A stretch of 64,000 bases of DNA from Leucogyrophana mollusca (Eukaryota; Basidiomycota; Agaricomycetes; Boletales), in contig MU266371.1 in the NCBI GenBank assembly GCA_021014945.1, positions 1 to 64,000 of the forward strand, given 5' to 3'. Positions 45,822 to 58,013 of the stretch are shown in pieces. The position numbers and the translations under genes are program-made. Under the pieces are notes generated by a model. That model made no database searches. It had not been told where the DNA came from and saw only the letters and a program-made list of their open reading frames with translations. The first letter of the stretch is position 1; each line of letters begins with the position of its first letter.

Positions 45822-48800
45822 ATGAGCAAAAGTTTTTCCAAGAAGCAGGGCAAGACCGCCAAAATCGCGGAAAGAAAAGTCACAGACTTCTTTGCGCGTA
45901 AATCTGCCACATCAACGTCAGCGTCGACATCTCAACCAACGTCTTCACCGCCTGGACCCGTGCAGACTCCTTTTACGATGACCACAAGGTCACGACAAAG
46001 CGGCGGTAGCCCAAAGACTGCGACTCAGGCTAAAGCCACAATCTCAGCTGGAGCAAAGGGCTTGTTCCAAATGACATCTACATCTTCTTCACACATCCCT
46101 ATCTCTAGTGATTATGCTGCTCTTTCTCCGCTTTCAAGCACTAAACGTCGTTCTGTAATGCTCGTTGCAGAACAGGAGCCTTCTCGTACCACACGACGTT
46201 CAGCCAATGCACCGATCTCGGCCAGACCTCCCTTGAAGCGGCCGCATTCCCCTGAGGACCAGGAGCGCTGGCCACAGGAGGCGGCACCTAAAACGCCAAA
46301 TAAGCGCAAGAAGAAGTTCGAAATCGACTTGGACGCTGACATTCCAGAGGCAACTATCTATGTCAACAAGTCGGGCTCTCCGCTCAAGGTCGCACATACT
46401 CCAGGGTCAGCTCTTGCTACCCCACCGAAAGCGCCGAACAGCGCTGCTTCTCTGCTTCGCACCAGCGGTACAGCCTTCTCACCTTCATCACAATCTGTCC
46501 AGCCTCTTCTTTCAACTAGCCAGTCCGATGAGATGGAGCTCGTGCTGCCTGTTCCCCGCAACAGCGACATTGGTCAGGTTAAGGAACATGTCCGGAAGTG
46601 GCGTCAGGAGGCTGTGGCTTCCCCCAATCCCTATGTTGACAAAGATTGGATCGATTCTGGAGCTGAAATGGACGTTGTTCACGATAAAACCTCACCAACA
46701 CCTGATACCCCACCCGACGCTTTGTCCTCATATGCAACATCTCCTTTCCATTCCGAGGCCGACGTCAGTGCCCAACTTCGGACGAGGTCAACCTCAGCCA
46801 GCAGTCTCTCCCCTGAGTCACCCCTTTTCTCATCCACATCGTTACCGTCCCCTCCTAATACCAAAGAAGTACCTCCGACGCCCGCTACCCCTGAGGCGCT
46901 CGACTCTCACACTAAAACAGCCCAGCTCATTGCGAGCATCAAAGCAAAAGCATACGCTGCAAGTGTATCTAGCAGCGACGGTAGGCATTCGCCACTTCAA
47001 TTTAGGGAGCTAGAGGACAGCGATGACGAAGACCTCGACATCCTTCCATCTAATCAACTCAAAGGCGCGAAGTGGGTAGGCTGACTTTGTATACTTTCGG
47101 ATGCTAATTGCTCTTGGCTTCACTTAGAAAGTTCCTGTCATTACCTCAAAGTAATAACGACACGTTTTCGTCGCCGCTGTCAAGTGCTCCGTCTTCGAGC
47201 CACAAGACATCATACAACTTGCGCAACCATAAAACGACTGCGCAGCGCTCGCCGCCAGTCTCGCCCACTCGCTCTGCACGTACTTCCTCACGTGCCACCC
47301 GAACGCGCAATGCTGCAGCCGCACGCCTACCTACTGTACTCACCAAAGACAATGCGTCCAAACCACACCGCAAGAAGGCCGCGCCTAATCCTCTTGATGT
47401 TCTATTGCGTGAGAAGAAAGCTGCCGACAAACGCGGTAATTCTGAAGCGGCATTCCGACGAGCGGAGGACGCAGCCAACTATCAACCCCGAATGCTGTTG
47501 GTTGCATCAGATGACGAGCCCGGTGACAGCGTAGACGCAATAAACTTTGCAGACGAAAGCGCAGCATGGAAGGCTGTTCAGGCGGGCACAACTTTCAAGC
47601 TCTTCAGTCCAGCCGGAGGGTCGGGCGCAGCTGCCGATCATAGCAGCAATGAGGACGTGATTCTTGGTACAAGGGAGACTAATATCCTCGGCTCCAAAGC
47701 AGGCCAGGCGATCAGTAAGATCCTAGTGAGCGACAAGTCAAACAAGAGCAAAGCCAAGGCCGAGGAGATTGCTAGAGCGAAGGCTTTGGGCGTGCAGCTA
47801 TGGAATGAAGCCCCGCATGATGAGCGGATGGACGTTGACCCTACTAAACCGGGGGAAGGCATCGACTTTGGCCATGCTAGCACGAATCCTATAGTTGCGT
47901 TACTGCAACGGCTGAGCAAGAGTGGAGGTTAGTTACCACTCGCTTCGCGGAAGTCCATACTAATCTTTCTATAGCCTTCGATCAAATGTGTTTGCTACTA
48001 AATTCCGGGATTATCGGAAATATTCCATCCAACGAAGTCAACGAGGTTGTATCTCCTCTATTTAAACTCGGTATAGTAGTTCACAATCCACAGTACAGCA
48101 TCACGTTCTCATTTACAATCTTGATACAGCGCTCTCTGCATCGGACAATGTGCTCGCGGACTCAGCCCAGAATGCGTTGGTTCACTTATGGCACCACAAC
48201 TCAAGAGCGTGGCTTTCATTTGCAGATGTCGCATCGGCACTTTGCGATCTTGATGCGCGCCCCGACGTCGCGCAAGAACTGCATTGGCCAGTACAGTTCG
48301 GTACGGTTGGGAAGAATGTTGGGGCAGAGGCACGAGGAAGTGCCCTTTACCGCCTTTCGAATCTGCTCGAGGCTGCTGCACTGTAAGAGTTTGCTATCAT
48401 TGAACGCCTTCCTCTCAATTTGGGTACTAGGGTTGGATGTGTACCTCTCGAAGACATACCGGACATTGTACTCAGCCTACTGTTAGTTGGGCTGGACACT
48501 TCGACTACGAACGAGCTTAGGATGCAGTTGAACATCGCGATCAACAGCCTATGCCAGTCTGTTGAGCTCCAAGCACCAGGCGCTGTATTTTCATTCACCA
48601 CTAAACCATGCTTCATTAATTGACGCCCTGTGACAGGAAACCGCGCTAGTCAGGAAGTTGGTCGAATACGCTTCCTCGCTTACTCCGGTGAACAAGGCAC
48701 ACCTTCTGTCTTTCCTGGGCAGCGGCAGTGGGCGTACAAGACGTATATCCCAATGGCTCGCCTATGCTCTATTGGTTGAGGAGCCGGTGAAAGCCACAGT

Positions 48801-49359
48801 GCGTACATCCACCCTAAAGTATAGCGATCTAGCTACTCACGGGTCAGCATGCAGGATGGAATGCCACCGATTAGCAAGTTGATTGACGTCCTATCCCCAC
48901 CCGCCGGCTCCGGACTACTTTTCGATGTCAACAGCGATTCCACAGATTACGAAGACCTTGGTCACTACGTTAGCATCGTCAGCGCTGCATTCGCCGACAT
49001 CGACCCATATGTCTACGCGGAACGCGAGCTTAAGCAGTCAACAGCAACCGCCTTGATAGAAGACAGCCCAAGGAAGTCAAGGAAATTGATGATGCCTCTC
49101 GAAGTCGTCCGTAATGCTCTGGAGTTGATACACGGAAAGATCGGTATGTTCCATGTGACAATGTCCTTGCTTACACGCGTGTTCACCCGGTGCCCATTCT
49201 GTAGTCGATACTCGCGCGGCACATCTCGACCGTTCCCGGACAAAAGCTGCCCTGCAACGCCTGTATATGCGGATCTACTACCAGCGCGAGGCCACCCTCA
49301 AATCTGGCAGCAAAGGACAGACATCCAACATCCGATTATACTTTTCTCCTAGATCTTAG
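45822..49359 (+). CDS. Nuclear protein, candidate SLF2/CANIN-type SMC5/6 cofactor
   Basis: The first exon (45822-47075, 418 codons) starts MSKSFSKKQGK. Further exons begin at 47132 and 47975 and the frame runs to TAG at 49357-49359. Residues 1-430 are Ser/Pro/Thr-rich and disordered, with basic clusters suggesting a nuclear location. The extreme N terminus has ERKVTDFFARK, close to a PCNA-interacting box but without the glutamine. A conserved-looking NPLDVLLREKKAADKRG helix opens the second half, which is helical and HEAT-like to the end (LYRLSNLLEAAAL, LGHYVSIVSAAFADIDPY, LEVVRNALELIHGKI). From the order and that helix I suspect the CANIN domain (SLF2/FAM178, Nse6-like). A Wapl-type HEAT protein is the main alternative. 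Function is inferred only. Confidence 0.55.
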
Positions 49360-49571
49360 ATTATCCTACTATTTGTTCTTTCCGTTTTGTTTTCATCGTT
49401 CCCTTCGCCTCTTTACAGTGCTGTCTCCTTCTCCCTCGCTGGATAAAGTATTCTGTCCATTATATCGCTAAATATCGTACATGCAAACTAAGTAAGAATC
49501 CAGTATTGTACCCGACTTGCTATCCGCACGAGAATTGGTATCATAGCTTTGTCATGTAGTGCCCCATTCTT

Positions 49572-50965
49572 TTACAGTAATCTTCCAGGTTTTCCGAATG
49601 GTCCAATTGTATCATCCTTGTCAGCTTCCACCGCATCGTCTTCATTCAAATCCAGTTCGATATCCCAGGTGGGAGAAGGGGAACGCTGCAGTCTAGGAGC
49701 GGAAAGCTGACTTCCCCAATAGGGTTCCTCCAGTTGCGAAGGCTTGGGACCACTCGTTGACGCTGGCGGAGGCGAACTGTCAAGATCAAGCTCAATGTCC
49801 CACACAGGACTTGACTCTCGTGGTGGTCGCGAGCCCTGCGACGAGGTAGCGACAGAGACGGGTTCTTTCTCCTTGCCTTTGCCTTTGGCCGATGCGCCAA
49901 CCGAGAGGGCGTCTGCATCATCATCTTGGGGTGTCCGATCCACCTGCGAACCCAGTGAGAACTTGGAGCTTGTAACCTTGTTTCTGAATGGTTTTTCAAA
50001 GGCATCTTTGATGCGCCTGACTTTGACTTGACCAAAGCCTGGTAGCGCTTGTAGTCTATCGGACGACGTTCTTGCTATGTCGGCGAAGCTCTGTTGAGAA
50101 GGGCAAAGCCAGTATCAGCATCCATACGACGACTCTTATTTACAAGCTCTACCCCAAGCGACGTCCGAAGCGTCTCCACGTCAGTTTTATTGACTTTGTT
50201 GATGCTGGTTAACGCGGTACGCAGCAGCGAGTCATAATCCTTGTCGAGGCGTTCCTTTATTAGATCCGGGGGTTTGTGTTCAAATTGCTTGTAAGTGGAG
50301 AGATACTGGCCAGCTTCGTCGTTGCTTCCTGCAGTTCAGCTATGTGAAGAACGATGGACATTATCCTCCTACCTCCATGCTACAATGACGGTCATGTTAT
50401 TTATCAGGCATACCTGTAAAGGCGCTGTCAGTCCCTGTTACAAGGGGGAGGATGACTCGAACAGACTTTGGTTAACTCCCGAATGAGTTCCTGGTGTTCG
50501 CTCTACCAAATATCCAATCAAGAGTTCAAGCTGAACGGAGGTTGGAGAAAGCTCACCACGTCACAGAGGATAAGCAGTATTCGAAGATTATATGAGTGGC
50601 CAAGCTTCTCTATTCTCGTGTGTATGTACTCTGGGTGAAGCCGGTGATATTTCAGACTGGAAAACTATCAATCCCAGCACAACACCTCAAAAACACCTCG
50701 CACCTAAGATACAAAACACACGTAGTTAGCCCAACCTGGAAGTCTGGGACTATGTCACCGAACTCCTTGCCCACATTGCGAATACATTCAAGGAGTGGAT
50801 TCAACCGCTGGAGGAGTGTCAGCGCATCCAAAAAGCCTGCTGACACGGCAGAAAGCCCACCTGGTTCGGGTTTATTATGATGTTATTGCCAGAGCCTGGC
50901 TGCACGACAGGAGGTTTTGCTTTCGGTGGTATGCTTGGCCCAGAGCCTACAGATGGAGTCGACAT
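49572..50965 (-). CDS. RAD10: ERCC1/Rad10 DNA excision repair protein
   Basis: Seven exons (50861-50965, 50704-50807, 50557-50656, 50467-50502, 50373-50413, 50153-50324, 49572-50090; minus) give 358 residues. The central domain shows NPNQ then [43 protein letters not shown] and LILCDV, then ACS-like [21 protein letters not shown], the ERCC1 order exactly. [16 protein letters not shown] and [15 protein letters not shown] form the tandem helix-hairpin-helix that binds XPF/Rad1 and DNA. With Rad1 it cuts 5' of lesions in nucleotide excision repair. About 130 C-terminal residues beyond the HhH are Ser/Pro/Asp-rich and contain WDIELDL twice. Several introns are 48-62 nt. Confidence 0.95.
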
Positions 50966-51195
50966 GAAACGCTAACAATGGCCCGAGCCTGGAAGTCAAT
51001 AAATTCTTTAGAAGGTTAGTTACATACGTATCCGTTGTGGATCACACCTCCTTATAAAACTAGCACAGTGTGGGCCTAATAATGACCTCTCACTGGCACG
51101 ACTCAGACGTACTGTGGCCACTGTGACTGTCAACTCTGTGAGCACGGCATCGTGGCAGCGCCGAAGATATTTCACAAATCAGGTCGCTCACATAA

Positions 51196-51526
51196 TCACG
51201 ACACTGACTCGGGCGACTCTTGTTTCTTATCTTCCAACTGCACGTCTACTCGATCTCGCGTCTTCTGTATAATCTCCCGAAGGAACCCATGGTAATAAGT
51301 CAACACTAGGCGCATTCGCTTGAGTGCTTCCAGCCCTCGAGTCCCTTCTGCACTGCAAGAGGTTCCTACAACTCTGAATTCTGACGAGGAAACGGTAATC
51401 AACCAACATCAGCAGCGTCCCAACCCGCACCAGAAGTGAAATCCTGCAGGTTCGTATTGCGATGGATGATGTGGTTCAAGGCGCCGTGGTTGTCGAGTCT
51501 ACCGGTGTTGTCGGGGGTGTAGTCAT
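51196..51526 (-). CDS. Small protein of 73 residues, unrecognised
   Basis: Three exons (51503-51526, 51431-51443, 51196-51380; minus) join to 74 codons including the stop. The middle exon is 13 nt. The start (MTTPPTTP) is followed by FRVVGTSCSAEGTRGLEALKRM, an amphipathic LVLTYYHGFLREIIQK helix and a charged tail. Splicing this way gives 59-nt and 50-nt introns and removes all stops, but the long reading frame on the other strand at 51581-51847 is not explained by it. A small kinetochore or assembly-factor protein would have this size. I have no family match. Confidence 0.45.
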
Positions 51527-51872
51527 CTGTCACAGAGCTCAATCTACTGAAGCATTCTTGCTACTGCCCAACATGTACAATTGGAAAATCTAGAGGGTGA
51601 AACCGTCTGCTTGTGTTCAACGCATTGGCTTAACGAAGCTGGCATTGGCGTTGTCCTCGACCTATCATATGCACTCCCCATGGGAATTCAAGGTGAACGC
51701 ATGTGCTTCCCAATTCTAGATGCCAGCGTCACAGGCCTGACGCGGGTTAGTTTCGCTACCCGTTTGCTGGATTTAGATGCCGAAGTGGTTGGCGTCCTTT
51801 CATCACGGAGAGGCTTAATGGTTCTGATCAAGGACAGTGAGAGATGACCCCATGAAAGGTAGCTACTGTGAG
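51527..51872 (-). other. Spacer between HDA1 and the small gene
   Basis: 346 bp in a run of same-strand genes. An 88-codon plus-strand frame (51581-51847) is present but shows no family resemblance and has no visible splice partners. Confidence 0.4.
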
Positions 51873-54764
51873 CTACACAGGGCTGGCAAGCGCGGTTTTC
51901 ATGTAATCTTGGATCAATGGTAAAGCTTGCATCATGAGTTTGATGGGGTTCTTTTCGTCTGCAAAAGTGATCAGACATAGTTTGAACTAGCACCCAGACG
52001 ACGCACCTATCTTTATGACACGGCCATGTCTCTTAGGCATTATCTTAATGCCCGAAATAAAGACGGGATGTTCATTGTGCAAAATCACAAGAGAGTGCTT
52101 TGCGAACGATTAGTGGGACAGGGAATCGGGACAAACAAATACGTACATTCTCATACCACAGACGTAGGTCTTCAAGACTCTTTGGAATCGCCGGGATATC
52201 TACATTTCCAACAACCTGTACCACTGCGCTGACGTACTTCATCACATTAGCCCCTGAAAAGCTGTAATAAGCGCATCTAGCATTATGCTAAACGAGATTC
52301 TAGACGCACTTCTGTTTTCAAGAAACTCCACCAAAGCCTTGCACCCAGGTCCATGGCCAACAATCACAATACGCTTTGCCTGTGATAGCCTTTAAGAACT
52401 CAATGTGAGCGCGTTCGCTGTGGGATTGGGAGCGTCATGGACTGACTGAATATAATTATCCCAGAGATATGTTAAAAGATCTCTTGAAAGGTGCTCCGAA
52501 GAACCGCGCTACGAATTTTTGAGTTATGGCCATCTCGTTTAAGTGATGTGACATACTAGGGGAGTTGATGCGAACGGCCTTGGGAACAGGTTGATATCGA
52601 GCAAAGCGTACCTCTCGCCCTGAATCCAACCAATCAACTCTTTTGAGAAGTCAATCTCAAAAATACTTCAGTAAATAGTCAGTACCAAATTGTGCAAAAT
52701 CCCCTACCAAGTAGGAGTGCTCCAGGCGTACGTCACAAGTCGACTTTCCATCCAGCTCTATGCGAAGGTTACCGCTGGACGTGCATTAAACATCACGCCG
52801 CAAAGGTATGTACCGTGAACACTTACAACTCATGCACGAATACTACCATTGTTGGGTTCTCGAGTATGTCGCTCCTGCGAAAATGTAAACGGGGACCGAG
52901 TCAATACGAACACCAGAGACTCACGTGCACATCACTTGAGAGCCAAAACGTTCTTCGAACGCCTGGGTCATGAGCGGCACCTGAAGCATCTCGTACTGGG
53001 TGTAAAGATGGTGCTGCCTGTGTGCCTTGAGAATTTCTGCCCAATTGGCGCGTATATTGAGGTGGAGCTAGAGCATGTACTATTGCAGAAAGATTACCTG
53101 GTATTGAATAGGTCGCCTCGCCGAAGTCTATCGGACGGGAACGTCAGCTGCGCCCTTCAGACCATGAGAATGAGACTCGCCTTCACGAGGCTCGCAAGCC
53201 TTTGGATTCACGCTCTTCCAGTATTTGCTCTGTTCCATAGCTACTTGCCATACCGTTTCCGTTCCAGCCTCCATTACCTGTTGTGGAGGCAATTCGGGTG
53301 GAGGACTACCGAGTAACACCTCAACAACCGCTAGTGCAGACTTAGAGATTGAGTCCAGGTTGTAGCCACCCTTTCAGGCTATCAGTGCCCAAGAAGTCTC
53401 TCGCAGAGAAATTCATCACAAACCTCGAGTGCAACTACCAGCTTTCCGCTAGCTAATCCTGACAGCATGTGCGTCATGTGCGCGTAACCCGCGGGCGTAA
53501 CAAAACATTCACCCAAGTCATCGCCAGCCGCCGCGTCGAAGCCTGCAGAAACTGCACAAGGACAATTGAGGACAGGCTTGGTGGAGTAGACCTATGGCTT
53601 ACTGATCACCAATTCGGGTGCAAACTCCATTGCAATAGGCATCACTATTTGCTGGAAAGCGTGAATATAATCCGAATCACCCATGCCTTTCTTGGGCCAA
53701 GGGATATTGACGGAGCTGCTGAAAGTTAGCGAACATGACGCAAACACCCCAACAAAACACACGTACTACCCAAGCCCCGGACCCTCGCCAGAAGACTCCA
53801 TGCTCCCAAATGGACCACAAGGATAGAACTGACCACGCTCGTACCGATGTAGTGATATATAGAGCACAGAAGGATCATCATTGAAAGCACGCTGCGTACC
53901 ATTGCCTGAATGACGTGGGTACTGAGGATGTATCTTTATCACAGGGAGGCTTACCATGGTGGACATCCCTTAATTGTAAATGTGTTTGAAATAGTACACC
54001 CAAAACAAAGTAGGTAGGGGACACACCAGTCCAAAATCAGGATTTTCCTCACAGGGGTGAGCAATTGCGTGACTTTGGCGGCGACGGCAACATTGTTGAA
54101 GAAGCAAAATCCCATGTGTTCTTCTGGTTCAGCGTGATGGCCCGGCGGTCGTACGATGGCGAAGCTTTTTTGAAGTTCACCTCTTGCCACAGCAAGGCAC
54201 GCCTCTATGACACCCCCGCAGCTGAGACGCGCAGCACGAGTGGTACCACTCATGACATACAACGAAAGAGACTCATAATAGCTTTCAGAATCGATTATAT
54301 CTTGTGGCGTCATGTCTAAGAGCACAAACAAACTCTGCAGTAAGTAATGTGACCCGGACTGAGCGCGTAAATCGCGATCTGATGCAGGTTGTCACAAAAC
54401 ACTTACAGTGGATCGCAAGAACTTTGTCCCAGTGTTCTTCGCTGTGGACAAGGAGTGCCTCCTGTTTCTTTACTGGACGTATAGGCAACTGCTTCATCTT
54501 GGACAAAAGGCCACGGTCTCGTATGGTATTGCGTATCCTTGTGATACGATCTGGTTGTTCGGGGTGGCCGTGAGAGGACGAGTGAAGCATCATGTCTGAT
54601 GAATAGACATATCCCACTCTGTAGGAGGGCGAGTTGAATGGCACGGAGGAGGCACGTTGGACAGGACTCGATGGACGATGAATGGAAGGCGCATGCGATT
54701 CCTGCGTGTCCTCGTTGTCCACGTCCATGGCAAAAGGTCCTGCAACTTGTCCATCCATGCTCAT
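51873..54764 (-). CDS. HDA1: Class II histone deacetylase with C-terminal Arb2 domain (Hda1/Clr3)
   Basis: A multi-exon minus-strand gene. Supported exons include 54407-54764, 54027-54315, the 14-nt 53955-53968 and the next starting at 53905. TAG is at 51873-51875. The catalytic domain contains [79 protein letters not shown] and [11 protein letters not shown], so active-site His/Asp ligands are present. Downstream, [45 protein letters not shown] and [13 protein letters not shown] are the Arb2-type domain typical of fungal Hda1. It should act in the nucleus as a transcriptional repressor. Two junctions in the Arb2 part needed assumptions. Confidence 0.92.
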
Positions 54765-55231
54765 TCAGCGCCACTACAATACCTGCTGGGACTAAGTACT
54801 AGTGAAAGTCACCCGAAAGTAAGAAATGAAGGCTATTGAGCCAAGGACAAGCCTTGGCAAGGTGTTGTTCAAACTCAGTAAGCATAGCCACTACATAATA
54901 TAACAGATCACTAGAGCTTTCTCTACGAAGATACTTTGGTTCGTGTTTTTCCTTACCTTTGCCTCAGCGTATAATACGTTGCAAAGGTTCAGGGCGCCAG
55001 GTAAGTAAAATCTTCCCATCACCATAGCAATCATAATTATCTTTCTGCACCACAGCGGCCACACTGCTCAGATCCTTGCGCAGCCTTCTTCACACCCGAG
55101 CCACCAATGACTTGAGCCGCGCCGTATCGCCACACAGCCCGAAATCATTTCTATCCTCGCTCTCCTAGCCATTCCCGCAGCCTTACTGGCCTTCTTTCCT
55201 CTTCTGCGGGTGACACGAGTTCTGGTACTCA
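54765..55231. other. Divergent intergenic region
   Basis: 467 bp between HDA1 and the four-span membrane protein gene. No gene seen. A short upstream exon of the latter is possible. Confidence 0.4.
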
Positions 55232-56600
55232 ATGTATCCCGCCCTCCAACCTGATGATTCTTACCGCGGAGCGCGTGAAATAAAGCCGTTCAGCCTCAGA
55301 GGTTGGGTTTTCCACTCAAAGTCATTTTGCTGCTGCATACCAGTGCGCTTCGGCTTCGTACTCTTGACTTTAATGTCGTTTCTGCTGGGCGGAGCGCTGG
55401 CGGCGCTCATTTGGTTCGAACTGTCCCGTGAGTGACCATCATGTTCTACAGTTCTCTTGTGCTCACGGGTTATGAAGACTCTTGGGAGATCACCAGCAAA
55501 CAACATACCGCGCTCGTGATCACCGGAATTGTCGAATCACTGCTGTTTATACTATCAATCATCGGGTATGTTGTCTATCTCGCCCTCCATGCAGTCTTAG
55601 CGAGTTCACCATATGTACCGCAGCTTCATTGGTGTCGTCGCCAGCAAGCAAACCTTCGTCGTGATATATACTTATACCATCTACATTCATTTCATCCTCA
55701 ATCTCATCGTTGGAATCTACTTTCTCGTCGAAATGCGCCAAAGCAGTCGTGAAACCGTGGTGGATTGGTGTTCGGAGAGTCTGGCTGGTACTTCCAAGGA
55801 GTCGGCTTGCATTACGTTGCAAAATATTCCCGAGTACGTCTTCATTGTTGTCACAGCAGTTGTTCTGTTCTTGGAATTATGTATGTGGTGTTGCTGCAGT
55901 CTTCTCGATGTTTGCACTGAAACCTGTCTTCCTAGATGGCGCGGTTATCGCTTCTCGATATGTGCATAGGTTACGCACGCAGAAGAAGGCCAACCGCGAG
56001 AGGCGCATTGGGTATTACCATGCCGTCCCCGCTCCATCTCTACCTCCCAAGCACTCCCGTACACAAAGCGACGCATCCGACATCGTAGAACTTCTTCCCT
56101 CAAGGGACAGTGCATATTCTAACTACTCTTCATACGATGACCCGTACGACACTAGCGACGTGTTAGATATCGGACCACAGCCGACGACGAGCTATGCTGC
56201 CCTGTCAACTCGTGACACCGACCTGACTGGCCATAGTCGGCAGGAATCGCAACAAGGTACTCACAATACGGACACTGCCTCGTCACGGCGGTTCCGAGCT
56301 CTTCCCCCACGTCCATCTACTTCAACACAGTCATCCATACCGAGCTCGTCGACGCCATCATCTGGGCGACCGTCTGATGGGGCACAGACTACCGCACCAT
56401 CGTCTTACCAAACGCGCAACCACTCACCATCATCAAGCGATGATGATCGACGATCTCTTTACTCGTCAGAGCAAGTCTCCACTGCAGCGCATTCAGCGTT
56501 GATGTCCCATGCATTTTATGTGCAGCCTGTTGTGGAACTTCCACCACCATATCATGATGGACGACAACGCCCACCACAGCCGCGTCGACAAAAACCTTGA
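55232..56600 (+). CDS. Four-span membrane protein with Ser/Pro-rich tail, unrecognised
   Basis: Likely exons start at 55232 and continue to about 55440, then roughly 55450-55565, 55624-55881 and 55936-56600, ending at TGA. Hydrophobic segments: FGFVLLTLMSFLLGGALAAL, LVITGIVESLLFILSIIGFIG, a third starting near TFVVIYTYTIYIHF, and YVFIVVTAVVLFLELY. A cysteine pair lies between the third and fourth. The tail of about 190 residues has RRIGYYHAVP, then Ser/Thr/Pro-rich sequence and VQPVVELPPPYHD, a PPxY WW-binding motif. The layout recalls tetraspan-like basidiomycete proteins. The first intron is not resolved: the obvious GTGAGT donor does not keep phase with the next exon. Confidence 0.65.
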
Positions 56601-57065
56601 AGGCATCGTGCTTGTACGACTCTGCCACGACTGCGGATTCTCCCCACAGATACCAGCCTCTACTGATGCTTTACTGTACATGGGACTTTTGTATAATGGA
56701 CGAACCACTTACGAACTTTGGGTACATAGAAATACTGGTGTTTCGCGCGTTTCGCGGTTGCGGGGGCCGCCGTAAGGATAGCTTGCAACTCCTGGCCCCA
56801 ACAGCGCTTTAAAACAGTTCGCACTGCGAGGGGATAAGGAGGTTTACGCCGAGCGTGTATGCCATGCATTACCTCAAGAACAATCGAGAACCAGTGAAGT
56901 CACGATATCATTGGGAATTAGTATCAGCCTCGGGAGGCTTTGGACAACAGAACCAAACATCGTACTCACCTTCCTGCCAAATTACTACACCTGAGCTTGG
57001 GCGGAACGTAAGGAGCAGAATCCCTTAATATCTCTACACGGGTTGCACTACAAGAACTAGATGAC
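56601..57065 (+). other. Spacer upstream of the DUF1746 gene
   Basis: 465 bp. No gene seen; the open frame before 57066 is in phase with the next gene, so a further 5' exon cannot be excluded. Confidence 0.4.
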
Positions 57066-57935
57066 ATGCACAAGCGGCATGACGCCCAAAGGCAGCATAT
57101 CATCGACTCAGTCCGTCGCTTCCGTTATCCCAATAACGTGCTGTGCTAACACTTTCCGGGTATTGCAGCTCGACAACCTCGTATCCCAGCTATACGCCGT
57201 TTCGTTCTTCCTGTTCCCTTCATTGCTGCCGTTGGTGTGCAGAGTGGTATGTCAGCTCTTTTGCTGCAAGCCGAGGGAATGGGACCCGAAATTATCCTTG
57301 CGCATCTGGTTCGCCATCCTTCTTCTCCTCAACGTCCCGAGCATTTGGTCGCACGCGACGGAAGGGACGGTTGAGGGCAGAACTGTCATACTTGACTTCG
57401 TGGGACTTGGTAACATTCCCTCCGTGGTCTTACGCCGGATACTTTCTGACCTGTCCTATATAACCCAGGGTATCAACCGTCCAAGCCTCACCTCCTGCTC
57501 CTCGATACCCTCATTCTCTTGCTTCAGATTCTACTCACTACGATCTCGTACGAGAGGTCCTTACACCTATCCTCGCCGTCGACCCTCCCAGACAACCTCC
57601 AGCCACACACTCCTTCGTCACCCACCATGGACGACCATCCCCCCAAATCGCATAGCAATGAGCGTGCACACGTTCTAGATTTGCGCGTAGCACCTATTTT
57701 AATGCGTCTTCGAAGCGCTGCTCCCGAAGTGTCCGAGGGTACTTCGGACTTTTTACCACTCCCAAATACTACGCAGTTGTCGCTGCCTTTCCGCTTGAGA
57801 GTTCCACTAACAAGAGGGTCAGAGAGACAGCGCCGTAGCCAGGCGCAGACTGATCCCGCAAGTGCAGATGGCAGTGCGGAGGAAAGCACGCAACGGAGGA
57901 TACCTGGTAGCATGGGCACGGAGGATCTTGATTAA
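57066..57935 (+). CDS. DUF1746 membrane protein (Dsc4-like candidate)
   Basis: Exons 57066-57110, 57169-57409 and 57469-57935 give 250 residues. The body has QRQHIIDSLDNLVSQLYAVS, three or four hydrophobic segments (FFLFPSLLPLVCRVVCQ, FAILLLLNVPSIWSHATEG, HLLLLDTLILLLQILLTTISYE) and VILDFVGLGYQPSK. These match the fungal DUF1746 pattern, which InterPro groups with subunit 4 of the Dsc E3 ligase in Golgi/endosome membrane quality control. The C-terminal half is charged and Ser/Pro-rich. The first intron carries a clean TGCTAAC branch point. Assignment to Dsc4 is from memory of that grouping and needs a search. Confidence 0.75.
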
Positions 57936-58013
57936 TTAATGGCACGACTATCTGCCTTGGACGCGGCACTTTTGTATTTCCAAGTCTTCCATATCCGATT
58001 GCCTCCTATTCAC

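Noticed and set aside
51581..51847. 88-codon plus-strand frame
   Set aside because: No splice partners or family resemblance; it overlaps spacer on the opposite strand of a same-strand gene run.
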